Positions 1 through 10,935 of a DNA stretch of 11,622 nucleotides are shown here, one piece after another. Position 1 is the first letter of the stretch, and each line of letters opens with the position of its first letter. This DNA comes from DASSFZ01 sp036514635 (GTDB lineage: Bacteria > Chloroflexota > Anaerolineae > Fen-1058). The notes beneath the pieces are model-generated. The model searched no databases and had not been told where the DNA came from. It saw only the letters and a list, made by a program, of their open reading frames with translations. The stretch lies in assembly GCA_036514635.1 (NCBI GenBank), contig DATBWU010000043.1:1-11622 (forward strand), read 5' to 3'. A program made the translations under genes and the position numbers.

Positions 1-534
1 TTCGCGGCCGAGCGCGGAGTCCATCGCCTGGTGCGCCTGTCGCCGTTCGATTCGGCGCACCGCCGCCACACTTCATTCGCGCTGGTCGAAGTGTGGCCCG
101 ACCTACCCGACAACAGCGACATCCAGATCAACCCCAACGACATCAAGATCGACACGTTCCGCGCGTCGAGTGCGGGCGGCCAGCACGTCCAGAAGAACGC
201 GACTGCCGTGCGCCTCACCCACTTGCCGACGGGGATCGTAGTCTCCTGCCAGAACGAGCGCAGCCAAACCCAGAACCGCGAAACCGCGTTGAAGATTCTG
301 CGCGCCCGGTTGTACGAACTGGAGGAGGAAAGACAGCGCAAGGCGCTGGCGGCGCTCAAAGGCGAGCACGTCAACGCCGAGTGGGGCAGCCAGATTCGCT
401 CGTATGTGCTGCATCCCTACCAGATGGTGAAAGACCATCGGACCGATTACGAGGTTGGCAACTCGCAAGCAGTGCTGGATGGTCGTCTGGACGATTTCAT
501 GGAAGCGTACTTGCGGTCAGCGGTTGGGGAGTAG
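1..534 (+). CDS. prfB: Peptide chain release factor 2 (RF2), 3' part only
   Basis: RF2 recognises UAA and UGA stop codons in the ribosomal A site and triggers peptide release in the cytoplasm. The frame is open from base 1, so the gene begins outside the window and 177 residues are visible, about half of a usual RF2. Visible residues 14-16 are SPF, the stop-codon-recognition tripeptide that separates RF2 from RF1 (which has PxT there). Residues 59-61 are the universal GGQ peptidyl-hydrolysis motif (bases 175-183), in the context SAGGQHVQK. The segment CQNERSQTQNR and the C-terminal helix ending in MEAYL are also typical. The gene ends with TAG, an RF1 codon. The N-terminal region, where many prfB genes have a programmed +1 frameshift, is outside the window and cannot be assessed. 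A GTG at base 31 is internal, because family homology continues upstream of it. Confidence 0.97.
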   Translation, partial: FAAERGVHRLVRLSPFDSAHRRHTSFALVEVWPDLPDNSDIQINPNDIKIDTFRASSAGGQHVQKNATAVRLTHLPTGIVVSCQNERSQTQNRETALKILRARLYELEEERQRKALAALKGEHVNAEWGSQIRSYVLHPYQMVKDHRTDYEVGNSQAVLDGRLDDFMEAYLRSAVGE

Positions 535-547
535 ATTTTTGGATTAC

Positions 548-575
548 TTGACATTTTTAATAATGCCGATATAAT
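548..575 (+). promoter_or_regulatory. Consensus sigma-70 type promoter of rpoC
   Basis: TTGACA at 548-553 and TATAAT at 570-575 are both perfect matches to the vegetative consensus, with a 16-bp spacer. The likely transcription start is A582, giving a leader of about 130 nt before the rpoC GTG. The boxes begin 14 bp after the prfB stop, so rpoC has its own strong promoter and does not depend on read-through from prfB. No extended -10 (TGn) is present. The start point is inferred. Confidence 0.8.
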
Positions 576-597
576 TTGCCCCACTTACTCTTGAACC

Positions 598-650
598 CAG
601 GCAGGAGCGCTGAAGAACATAACATTTCAGCGCTTCTTTTGGCTTGCCTG
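598..650 (+). promoter_or_regulatory. Structured rpoC leader: terminator-like hairpin, possible attenuator
   Basis: Bases 606-614 (AGCGCTGAA) pair perfectly with 626-634 (TTCAGCGCT) around an 11-nt loop. The stem can be extended by G605-T635 wobble and G604-C636. TCTTTT follows at 635-640, so this resembles an intrinsic terminator. An outer pair, CAGGCA (598-603) with TGCCTG (645-650), encloses the whole hairpin. Because it lies downstream of the promoter at 548-575, it would act inside the rpoC leader as an attenuator, or as the end of a short leader RNA of roughly 60 nt. It could also stop transcripts coming from prfB. No regulatory protein or known leader family could be recognised. Confidence 0.5.
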
Positions 651-711
651 TTGATTCATTTACCTTCTTGGGGTGCAAACCTTGCGTGACGATTCTAGCG
701 AGGAGGCTTGA

Positions 712-4971
<4,260 letters not shown>

Positions 4972-4989
4972 GGAGGGAGCGGGATACGC

Positions 4990-5029
4990 AACGGCAGCGA
5001 TCAGGCAATGGTCGCTGCCGTTTCTTTTT
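4990..5029 (+). terminator. Intrinsic terminator of rpoC
   Basis: AACGGCAGCGA (4990-5000) and TCGCTGCCGTT (5012-5022) form a perfect 11-bp stem with an 11-nt loop. A T-rich tract at 5021-5029, broken by one C, follows. It starts 18 bp after the rpoC stop. The next gene should therefore be transcribed mostly from its own promoter. Confidence 0.9.
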
Positions 5030-5118
5030 CTGACATTGCCTAACGCACATCCGACCCCTCGCTGCAAGCCAGGTGACCAACACTGGCTGAAGTGCCGGTC
5101 GCCTGATAGAGTGAGCGT

Positions 5119-5922
5119 ATGGAAGACGGGCAGGGGCAGGTCGAATTGGACGCGCGGCGCGAGCTGGCTGCCCAGCTGGAACAGGAGCGCGCGGATCTTC
5201 AAATCGAGATAGACACCTTTCGGCAAGAGTACAGCGCGCGCGTTGGCCCGGCGCAGGCCGATCGGGAGGCGCTGGCGCTTCACATCGCGGAATACCGATT
5301 GCGCAATGAGCTGATTCGCTTGCGCGGCAAGGCGCTGGACGCGGTTCGGCTGGAGGCGGAGGTGGATTGGCAGTTGCGCGGGCGGCGAGCGCAGTTTGAA
5401 GGGTATCGCGAGTCGGTCGATCAGGCCGGGCGCGCGACCCGCGCTCACCGGCCCGAGCCGGATACGGCGACACAGCTCGATCTGAAAGCACTGTACCGCG
5501 ATCTCGCCAAGCGTGCCCATCCCGATCTGGCCGCAGGTGACGATGATCGGTCGGCGCGTGGCGCGCTGATGATTGAGATCAACCAGGCTTATGCGTGTTT
5601 CGATCTGGCGGCGCTTAAAGCGATTGCTGCGCGGTTGGATGCGTCGGGGCCGGGCACGGTTGCCGTAGCCGCCGAGCGTGTTCGGGCTGAGGTGGAGCGG
5701 CTCGACGCACTCATCGGTTCCCTGCGTGTGGAGATCGCCGAGTTGAACCGGTCGGACTGGCTGGCGATGAAGCTGGACGCCGCGCTCGCCCGTTCACGCG
5801 GCATCGACTGGTTCGACCGGGCACGGCGCGAGATCGAGGCGCGTGCCGCGCAGCGCCGGATCGAGCTCGATCACCTGATTGCCGAGTTTCGGGAACTCGT
5901 GCGCGAGGCCGGATTGGGCTGA
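5119..5922 (+). CDS. J-domain-containing coiled-coil protein
   Basis: A 267-residue cytoplasmic protein with no signal peptide or membrane segment. Residues about 5-105 and 183-262 are Glu/Arg/Ala-rich and predicted by eye to be long helices or coiled coils. Between them, residues about 119-168 read as a compact J-domain: helix II LKALYRDLAKRA, the HPD triad at 134-136, then helix III ending INQAYACFDLAALKAI. The HPD loop is the family signature for stimulating the ATPase of a DnaK/Hsp70 partner. The usual J-domain helix I (YxxLGV-type) is not visible, and there is no G/F region or zinc domain, so this is not canonical DnaJ. The ATG is the first possible start, since an in-frame TAG lies 12 bp upstream at 5107-5109; the Shine-Dalgarno (GAGTGAG) is weak. 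No convincing promoter was seen. The client and partner are unknown. Confidence 0.85.
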   Translation: MEDGQGQVELDARRELAAQLEQERADLQIEIDTFRQEYSARVGPAQADREALALHIAEYRLRNELIRLRGKALDAVRLEAEVDWQLRGRRAQFEGYRESVDQAGRATRAHRPEPDTATQLDLKALYRDLAKRAHPDLAAGDDDRSARGALMIEINQAYACFDLAALKAIAARLDASGPGTVAVAAERVRAEVERLDALIGSLRVEIAELNRSDWLAMKLDAALARSRGIDWFDRARREIEARAAQRRIELDHLIAEFRELVREAGLG

Positions 5923-5950
5923 GCACGTGCGCCAAATTTGCATTGCATGG

Positions 5951-6011
5951 CGGAGTGGGGTCAGCCTGTTTGACCACGCCGACTGAGGTCGGCACTCCGG
6001 CTCGGAGTTTT
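5951..6011 (+). promoter_or_regulatory. Three-way-junction RNA/DNA fold with terminator/antiterminator potential
   Basis: Three perfect stems form a compact cloverleaf: CGGAGT (5951-5956) with ACTCCG (5994-5999); GGTCA (5959-5963) with TGACC (5971-5975); and GCCGAC (5978-5983) with GTCGGC (5988-5993) over a TGAG loop. Only two bases separate the first and second stems (5957-5958), two separate the second and third (5976-5977), and none lie at the third corner. The 3' strand ACTCCG can instead pair with a second CGGAGT at 6003-6008 over a GCT loop, followed by TTT, which looks like a short intrinsic terminator. The same segment thus has two exclusive partners, as in attenuators. It lies 29 bp after the J-protein stop and 36 bp before the kinase start. 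A dispersed REP-like repeat is an alternative. No known riboswitch class was recognised. Confidence 0.5.
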
Positions 6012-6037
6012 CATGTGGGTTCGGTATATTTGCGCTT

Positions 6038-6050
6038 GAGGTGAGGATTG
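6038..6050 (+). promoter_or_regulatory. Ribosome binding site fixing a TTG start for the kinase
   Basis: GAGGT at 6038-6042 lies 5 nt upstream of TTG at 6048-6050. An in-frame TGA at 6042-6044 rules out any earlier start, and the next in-frame start-like codons (TTG at 6072 and 6087) have no comparable Shine-Dalgarno. The rare TTG start is therefore the best choice. Confidence 0.6.
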
Positions 6051-8123
6051 GCGTCCACACTGTGGCAGCCGTTGAGCGAGATTGCCTTGCGGGCCAGCAG
6101 CGCGGCCTCGGAAGAAGACGTCTTTAGCGCGGTCGGCGACGGCCTGAAAGCGATCGGGTTGCGCTCGACATTGGCCCTGCTGGATGACATGCTCGATCGT
6201 TTCCGCGTCGTGTACGCATCGGCGGCGCGGCCCATCCTCGTCGCCGCAGAGCGATTGTTCGGCGCAAGAGGGATTGGCTACGAAATTCCGGTTGCCGATT
6301 CGTTCACGTTGGGGCAGGCGGTCCGCGAGCGGCGCGCAGTGTACGTGCGCAACTTCCTCCCGCAGCCGGGCGCGCCTCCGACCCGCTCGGGGACGACCAA
6401 GCGCGGCATCGATCTGTTGGATGCCACCCCTCACGTCGCCGCCCCGCTGATCGCTCACGAGCGCGTGTTGGGTGCACTGGTCGTGCAGTCGGCTCGCCTG
6501 GTCGAGGAGGATGCTGCGCCGGTGATGGCGTTCGCCGGTCAGGTCGCGCTGGCGATCGCGCGCCTGAGGCGCAGCACCGAGGCCGCCAGCCGCGAGCGCC
6601 AGTTGTCGATCATCGTCCAGATCAACCAGATCGTCGGCGCTGATCTGACGAATGTGGGTAGCTCGTACGCGGTCGTCTTGCGCGAAATCAAGCGGCTGGT
6701 GTCCTTCGATCACGCCGAGCTCGCGCTGATCGATCCAGGCTCCGGGAAGGTGCATATCTCGTCGCCGGGCACGACGTTGCCGGGTGACGCCACCGGCGCG
6801 ACGAGTTATCCCGTGCCCGGCTCGATTATCGAATGGATGTCCACCCATGGGCAGCCCTACATCGTCAAAGACGCCAGCATCGAGCGCGAGTTCTCGGAGG
6901 CGCGATCCGCCGCCGTCCGGCACATGCACTCGCTCATTGCACTTCCGTTGCGCCACCGGGGCCAGACGCTGGGTGGCTTTATCCTGATGAGCGCCACGCC
7001 GTACTTTTACGGTGAATCGGATTACGCGCTACTCGCTCCGATCGTCGATCAGATGGCGAGCACGCTGTCCAACTATCGATTGTTCGATCAGGTTGAGCGC
7101 GCGCGACGCCTGCTCCAGGCGGTGCTCGACTCGACCGGTGATGCCGTGATCGCCGTGGATACCGCGGGCTACGTGACGCTGATGAATTCGGCGGCGAAGC
7201 GGTTGTTCACGCCGGACCTCGATGCACCGGCCGGACTGCACGTGTCCGACGCGATTGATCAACCGACGCTGCATGAAGCGTTTCGGCAGGCACTGGACGG
7301 CAAGTTCAACGCGCCGGTCGGTTTCGAAATACCGCTGCGCAGAGACAGTATCCTGTTTGCCGACCTCACTCCGATCCGCGATGCGCGCGCGAACGCATTG
7401 GGTTGGCTGGCGGTGATCCGCGACATCACACACTTCCGCAGACTCGAAACGCTGCGCTCGGAAGCCGTGGCGATGGCCGCGCACGACCTGAAAAGCCCGT
7501 TGCATCTCGTCGCGGGCGCGTTGGGCGTCTTGGCGGAGGATTCCGACAAGCTGACCGGCGATCAGGTTGAAGCCCTCTCGATCGCGCAGTCGGGCCTGCG
7601 CCGAATGCGAGCGCTCATCGACAGTTTGCTGGACTTAAAGAAGATCGAAGACGGATTGGTCGCCAAGAGCGATTGCCATCTCGCTGCGGTGCTGCGCTCG
7701 GTTGTGAGCGAGGCAACCGGGCTGGCCTCGGCGCGCAATCAAACGCTGCGGTTAGACTTCGCAGGCCCGTTGCCGGCGATTCAGGGCGATGCCGATCGCC
7801 TGCACCAGGTGTTTGCCAATCTGGTCGGCAACGCGATCAAGTACACTCAACCGGGCGGCTCGATCACCGTGCGCGCCAGTGCGGACAGGGGGACGATGCA
7901 GATCATGGTCAGCGACAATGGGCCAGGCATCAGTCTTGAGGACCAGGCACACATCTTCGAAAGGTTCTACCGCACGCGCTCGGCTTCGGTCGTGGATGGC
8001 ACCGGCATGGGCTTAGCCATCGTGAAGTCAATCGTCGAGCAGCACGGCGGGCAGGTTGTCGTTCAAAGCACACCGGGCGAGGGGAGCCAGTTTATCGTCA
8101 CGCTGCCGATCACAGAGGGTTAG
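6048..8123 (+). CDS. Soluble GAF-GAF-PAS sensor histidine kinase
   Basis: A 691-residue two-component sensor kinase with no membrane segment, so it senses a cytoplasmic signal. By eye the domains run: GAF-like (about 10-172), GAF-like (about 185-346), PAS (about 350-462), HisKA dimerisation/phosphoacceptor (about 468-535) and HATPase (about 575-688). The H-box has His479 in AMAAHDLKSP. The ATP-binding N-box has Asn595 in NLVGNAIKYT, the G1 box is DNGPGI (623-628), the F-box is FERFYR, and the G2 box is GTGMGLAI (651-658). All catalytic motifs are intact. No response regulator lies in the window, so its partner must be encoded elsewhere. No chromophore-binding Cys or heme motif could be assigned, and the ligand is unknown. 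Expression may depend on the fold at 5951-6011; the only promoter hint upstream is weak. Confidence 0.93.
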   Translation: MASTLWQPLSEIALRASSAASEEDVFSAVGDGLKAIGLRSTLALLDDMLDRFRVVYASAARPILVAAERLFGARGIGYEIPVADSFTLGQAVRERRAVYVRNFLPQPGAPPTRSGTTKRGIDLLDATPHVAAPLIAHERVLGALVVQSARLVEEDAAPVMAFAGQVALAIARLRRSTEAASRERQLSIIVQINQIVGADLTNVGSSYAVVLREIKRLVSFDHAELALIDPGSGKVHISSPGTTLPGDATGATSYPVPGSIIEWMSTHGQPYIVKDASIEREFSEARSAAVRHMHSLIALPLRHRGQTLGGFILMSATPYFYGESDYALLAPIVDQMASTLSNYRLFDQVERARRLLQAVLDSTGDAVIAVDTAGYVTLMNSAAKRLFTPDLDAPAGLHVSDAIDQPTLHEAFRQALDGKFNAPVGFEIPLRRDSILFADLTPIRDARANALGWLAVIRDITHFRRLETLRSEAVAMAAHDLKSPLHLVAGALGVLAEDSDKLTGDQVEALSIAQSGLRRMRALIDSLLDLKKIEDGLVAKSDCHLAAVLRSVVSEATGLASARNQTLRLDFAGPLPAIQGDADRLHQVFANLVGNAIKYTQPGGSITVRASADRGTMQIMVSDNGPGISLEDQAHIFERFYRTRSASVVDGTGMGLAIVKSIVEQHGGQVVVQSTPGEGSQFIVTLPITEG

Positions 8124-8145
8124 TCACCCGCCCGCAGGCTGGCCC

Positions 8146-8165
8146 GCGCTCCTTCGGGGCGCTTT
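8146..8165 (+). terminator. GC-rich hairpin after the kinase gene, possible weak terminator or REP-like element
   Basis: GCGCTCC (8146-8152) pairs with GGGGCGC (8156-8162) over a TTC loop, with one G-T wobble. GGC (8141-8143) and GCC (8166-8168) can add an outer helix. Only TTT follows, so as an intrinsic terminator it is weak. The flanking bases (GCCCGACCTACAA) look like a dispersed intergenic repeat remnant, which is an impression only. Confidence 0.4.
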
Positions 8166-8194
8166 GCCCGACCTACAACAGGATTTCATGCATA

Positions 8195-8224
8195 CGAGGC
8201 CCGATCGGCGCCGATCGGGTCTCG
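8195..8224. repeat. 30-bp near-perfect palindrome upstream of the topoisomerase promoter
   Basis: CGAGGCCCGATCGGC (8195-8209) and GCCGATCGGGTCTCG (8210-8224) are inverted 15-bp arms with no spacer and a single G/T mismatch. Inside are two copies of the self-palindromic octamer CCGATCGG (8201-8208 and 8211-8218), 10 bp apart centre to centre, which places them on the same helix face. A second small inverted repeat, ACTGT-TTGC-ACAGT (8225-8238), follows directly. The block ends 6 bp before the -35 box at 8245. It could be a protein-binding operator or, as RNA, a long hairpin ending the kinase transcript; no T-tract follows. Confidence 0.75.
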
Positions 8225-8244
8225 ACTGTTTGCACAGTGCGGGA

Positions 8245-8273
8245 TTGACAACTGCGCGTCACTCAGATACTAT
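8245..8273 (+). promoter_or_regulatory. Sigma-70 type promoter of the topoisomerase gene
   Basis: TTGACA (8245-8250) is a perfect -35 box. TACTAT (8268-8273) is a 4/6 -10 box after a 17-bp spacer. Transcription should start near 8280, leaving a short leader of about 20 nt. TAAGGA (8292-8297) is the ribosome binding site, closely spaced from the ATG at 8301. The strong -35 and imperfect -10 would suit a promoter sensitive to supercoiling or to a regulator at the adjacent palindrome; that is inference. Confidence 0.65.
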
Positions 8274-8300
8274 TGCGCCGCTCAATCGAGATAAGGAATC

Positions 8301-10901
8301 ATGACTCCCAAAGAAATAGGCATCGTCAAGCAAATCGACATCGACGGCGAGATGCAGCAGGCGTACCTGTCATACGCGATGAGTGTCATCGTTTCGCGCG
8401 CCCTGCCCGATGCGCGTGACGGCTTGAAGCCGGTGCAGCGGCGCATCCTGTACGCGATGCACGACATGGGTCTGCGCCCGGATACGCCGTACAAAAAGTC
8501 GGCGCGCCTCGTCGGCGAAGTGCTGGGCAAGTATCACCCGCACGGCGATTCGGCGGTCTACGACGCGATGGCACGCATGGCGCAGGATTTCTCGATGCGC
8601 TACGTGCTGGTCGACGGGCAAGGCAATTTCGGATCGGTCGACGGCGATGCGCCGGCGGCCATGCGCTACACCGAGGCCCGCCTGGCGTCGATGGCGATCG
8701 AGATGTTGCACGACATCGAGAAGCGCACGGTCAACTTCTCGTTCAACTTCGATGGGACGCTGACGGAGCCGGATGTCTTGCCCTCGACTGTGCCCAATCT
8801 GCTGGTCAACGGCTCGACCGGCATCGCCGTCGGCATGGCGACGAACATCCCGCCCCACAACCTGGGCGAAGTGTGCGACGCGCTGGTGTACCTGATCGAA
8901 AAGTGGGACAAGATCGACCGGGTGACCGTCGACGAACTCTTGAAGTTCATTCACGGGCCGGACTTCCCGACCGGCGGCGTCTTGTTCCGGTACAGCGATT
9001 CGGTCGAAGGCGGCGACGCCCTCCGGGCGGCTTACGCCACCGGACGCGGGCGCATGGTCGTGCAGGCCAAAGCCTTCATTGAAGAGGCCGAGCGCGGCAA
9101 AAGCCGCATCGTCGTCACCGAGCTGCCTTATCAGGTGAACAAGGCCGCGCTGATCGAGCGCATCGCCGATCTGGTGCGCGACAGCAAGATCGACGGCATC
9201 ACCGATCTTCGAGACGAATCCGATCGTAACGGGATGCGCGTCATCATCGAGCTGAGCCGCACGGTCGAGGACCCGCGCAAGACCCTCGGCTTGCTGTACA
9301 AGTACACACCGATGCAATCGACCTTCGGCATGATCTTGCTCGCACTGGTCGATGGCGAGCCGCGCCTGTTGCCGCTCAAGCGTGCGCTGCAAATCTTCAT
9401 CGAGCATCGGCAAGTCGTCGTCACGCGCCGCTCGGAGTTCGATCTGGCCCGCGCGAAGGAGCGCGCACACATCCTGGAAGGCCTGCTGAAAGCGCTGGCG
9501 AATCTCGACGAGGTCATCCGCATCATCCGCCGGAGCGCCGACAGCGATGCGGCTAAGGCCGCACTGATGAAGCGTTTCCGCCTGACCGACGCTCAGGCGA
9601 CGGCGATCCTCGATATGCCGCTGCGCCGCCTGGCGCGTTTGGAGCGCGAGAGGATTGAAGCCGAGTACAAGGAGAAGAAGAAACTCATCCGGCATCTCGA
9701 AGACCTGCTGCAACATCCCAAGAAGATCCTCGGCGTGATCAAGGATGAGCTGGCGGATCTCAAATCGAAGTACAGTGATTCGCGCCGCACACACATCGTG
9801 GAGCGCAAGATCTCGGAGCAGGTTGTCACGGCCAGTGAGCTGCTGCCGGACGAGTCCACCTGGGTGACGATCAACCGCGACAACACGATTATCCGCATGC
9901 CGGTAGGCCCGACGATCGTCAAGGGTGTCGCGCCGCTCGCGATTTCCCGCGCCAACACGCGCGATACCTATGTCGTCATTAACGTTCGCGGGCAGGCCGG
10001 CGCGATACCGGTTTATCAAATCAGCAACGCGAGCATGCCCGTGGCGGAGGTGGTCGGCCTGCCGAGCGATCAGCGTGTGCTGGCGGCGTTCTCGATCCCG
10101 CGCGGCCTGTTCGAAGCCTCGGCGAACGGTGAGGGCGAAAACACCGGGCGCAAGGGCTATCTTTTCCTGGCGACGCGCAACGGAACCGTGAAACGCGCTC
10201 TGCTGAGCGACGTGCTCCGGCAACCGGGAACGTTTAACGTGATGAACATCGCCGAGGGCGACGAACTCGTATCAGCCTGTCTGACCGAGGGCGAGGGGGA
10301 GGTCATCCTGGTGACCGCGCTGGGGAAAGCGATTCGTTTTGCCGAGGAGGAAGTCCGCGCGATGGGCTTGCCGGCAGGCGGCGTCGCCGGTATTCGTTTG
10401 CAGGACGGAGATCGGGTCGTGTCTGCCCGCCTCATCCAACCGCGCAGCGATCTGCTGATCGTGACGGAGTCGGGTCGCGCAAAGCGATCATCGCTGGCCG
10501 AGTTTCCAAAGCAGGGACGGGCAGGGCAGGGGGTGGCGGTTGGGAACCTGGGGCAGAAGGATCAGGCTGTGGGCGCGGCGGTCGTGCAGGCGGGCGATCC
10601 ACTTGTCGTGGTCACCGCACGTGGAAAGGCCCGGTTGATTCGCGCCCGCGCAGTGAAGAGCGCACCCCGCGCCGGTGCACCTGTCGCCTCCTTCAGTTTA
10701 TCCAAGACGGATAACGTGGCCTTGTTGGTGGTGCCCGCTGAACGCCTTTCGCCGCCGCCGTCACCTGAAATGGAGAAGCCCGATCGGGCCAGGCGGCAAC
10801 CGTCGCCTAAGCGAGTCAAGGCTATCACCAAGAAGGTCGCCGCAGTGGCAAAGAAGCCCAGGCCGAAGAGAGCGGCGGCCACGGCGCAAAAAAAGGGGTG
10901 A
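8301..10901 (+). CDS. gyrA: Type IIA DNA topoisomerase subunit A (DNA gyrase A / ParC family)
   Basis: This 866-residue subunit breaks and rejoins DNA, working with a GyrB/ParE ATPase not present here. The active-site Tyr is Tyr123 in AMRYTE. The quinolone-determining segment KYHPHGDSAVYD has Ser84 and Asp88, matching the sensitive-type Ser83/Asp87 of E. coli GyrA. Residues about 8-510 are the breakage-reunion domain with its coiled coil. Residues about 518-813 form six beta-pinwheel blades. Blade 1 (about 519-548) lacks the canonical GyrA box (QRRGGKG type) that marks gyrase, while blade 5 contains a box-like QGRAGQG at 738-744. The last ~50 residues are a Lys/Arg/Pro/Ala-rich basic tail, unlike the acidic tail of E. 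coli GyrA. Gyrase A is the likely label, but a ParC-like relaxing enzyme is possible. Ends with TGA, just after a possible slippery site. Confidence 0.9.
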   Translation: MTPKEIGIVKQIDIDGEMQQAYLSYAMSVIVSRALPDARDGLKPVQRRILYAMHDMGLRPDTPYKKSARLVGEVLGKYHPHGDSAVYDAMARMAQDFSMRYVLVDGQGNFGSVDGDAPAAMRYTEARLASMAIEMLHDIEKRTVNFSFNFDGTLTEPDVLPSTVPNLLVNGSTGIAVGMATNIPPHNLGEVCDALVYLIEKWDKIDRVTVDELLKFIHGPDFPTGGVLFRYSDSVEGGDALRAAYATGRGRMVVQAKAFIEEAERGKSRIVVTELPYQVNKAALIERIADLVRDSKIDGITDLRDESDRNGMRVIIELSRTVEDPRKTLGLLYKYTPMQSTFGMILLALVDGEPRLLPLKRALQIFIEHRQVVVTRRSEFDLARAKERAHILEGLLKALANLDEVIRIIRRSADSDAAKAALMKRFRLTDAQATAILDMPLRRLARLERERIEAEYKEKKKLIRHLEDLLQHPKKILGVIKDELADLKSKYSDSRRTHIVERKISEQVVTASELLPDESTWVTINRDNTIIRMPVGPTIVKGVAPLAISRANTRDTYVVINVRGQAGAIPVYQISNASMPVAEVVGLPSDQRVLAAFSIPRGLFEASANGEGENTGRKGYLFLATRNGTVKRALLSDVLRQPGTFNVMNIAEGDELVSACLTEGEGEVILVTALGKAIRFAEEEVRAMGLPAGGVAGIRLQDGDRVVSARLIQPRSDLLIVTESGRAKRSSLAEFPKQGRAGQGVAVGNLGQKDQAVGAAVVQAGDPLVVVTARGKARLIRARAVKSAPRAGAPVASFSLSKTDNVALLVVPAERLSPPPSPEMEKPDRARRQPSPKRVKAITKKVAAVAKKPRPKRAAATAQKKG
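10778..10789. repeat. 12-bp perfect palindrome within the topoisomerase tail
   Basis: GCCCGATCGGGC is a perfect palindrome sharing the core CCCGATCGG with the 30-bp palindrome upstream of the gene. It lies in the region coding the basic tail. It may be chance in G+C-rich DNA. Confidence 0.4.
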
Positions 10902-10935
10902 TGCGAATCGGGGCACTCAATCGGGTGCTCCGATT
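10889..10935 (+). promoter_or_regulatory. Slippery A-AAA-AAG with downstream hairpin: possible -1 frameshift signal, or 3' hairpin/terminator
   Basis: In the gyrA frame the bases at 10889-10895 read A AAA AAG, the same -1 slippery heptamer used in E. coli dnaX. It is followed by GGG and the TGA stop. After a 10-nt spacer, AATCGGGGCAC (10906-10916) pairs with GTGCTCCGATT (10925-10935) over an 8-nt loop: 11 bp with one G-T wobble. No T-tract follows (GGCTTACAC), so it is not a good intrinsic terminator by itself. A -1 shift would bypass the stop and add about 36 residues, ending at TGA 11000-11002. The simple reading is a 3'-end hairpin that stabilises or ends the mRNA. The frameshift reading is a hypothesis. 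Confidence 0.4.

Noticed and set aside
591..689. Leader open frame beginning TTG in the rpoC leader
   Set aside because: No ribosome binding site, start within about 10 nt of the predicted transcript start, and no run of regulatory codons.
5067..5088. AGCCAG/CTGGCT hairpin upstream of the J-domain gene
   Set aside because: Only 6 bp with a 10-nt loop and no T-tract; likely chance.
6025..6030. TATATT as a -10 box for the kinase gene
   Set aside because: No acceptable -35 at 16-18 bp upstream and no extended -10; too weak to annotate as a promoter.
6552..6559. GCGATCGC (HIP1-like octamer) and many other GATC-containing words
   Set aside because: Expected often in G+C-rich coding sequence; I could not count enrichment, and the window does not look cyanobacterial.
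5961..6956. 331-codon open frame on the minus strand opposite the kinase gene
   Set aside because: Antisense to the conserved kinase frame, with no domain or ribosome binding site seen.
8370..10223. 617-codon open frame on the minus strand opposite gyrA
   Set aside because: Fully antisense to a conserved gene, with His/Arg/Asp-rich low-information sequence and no domain.
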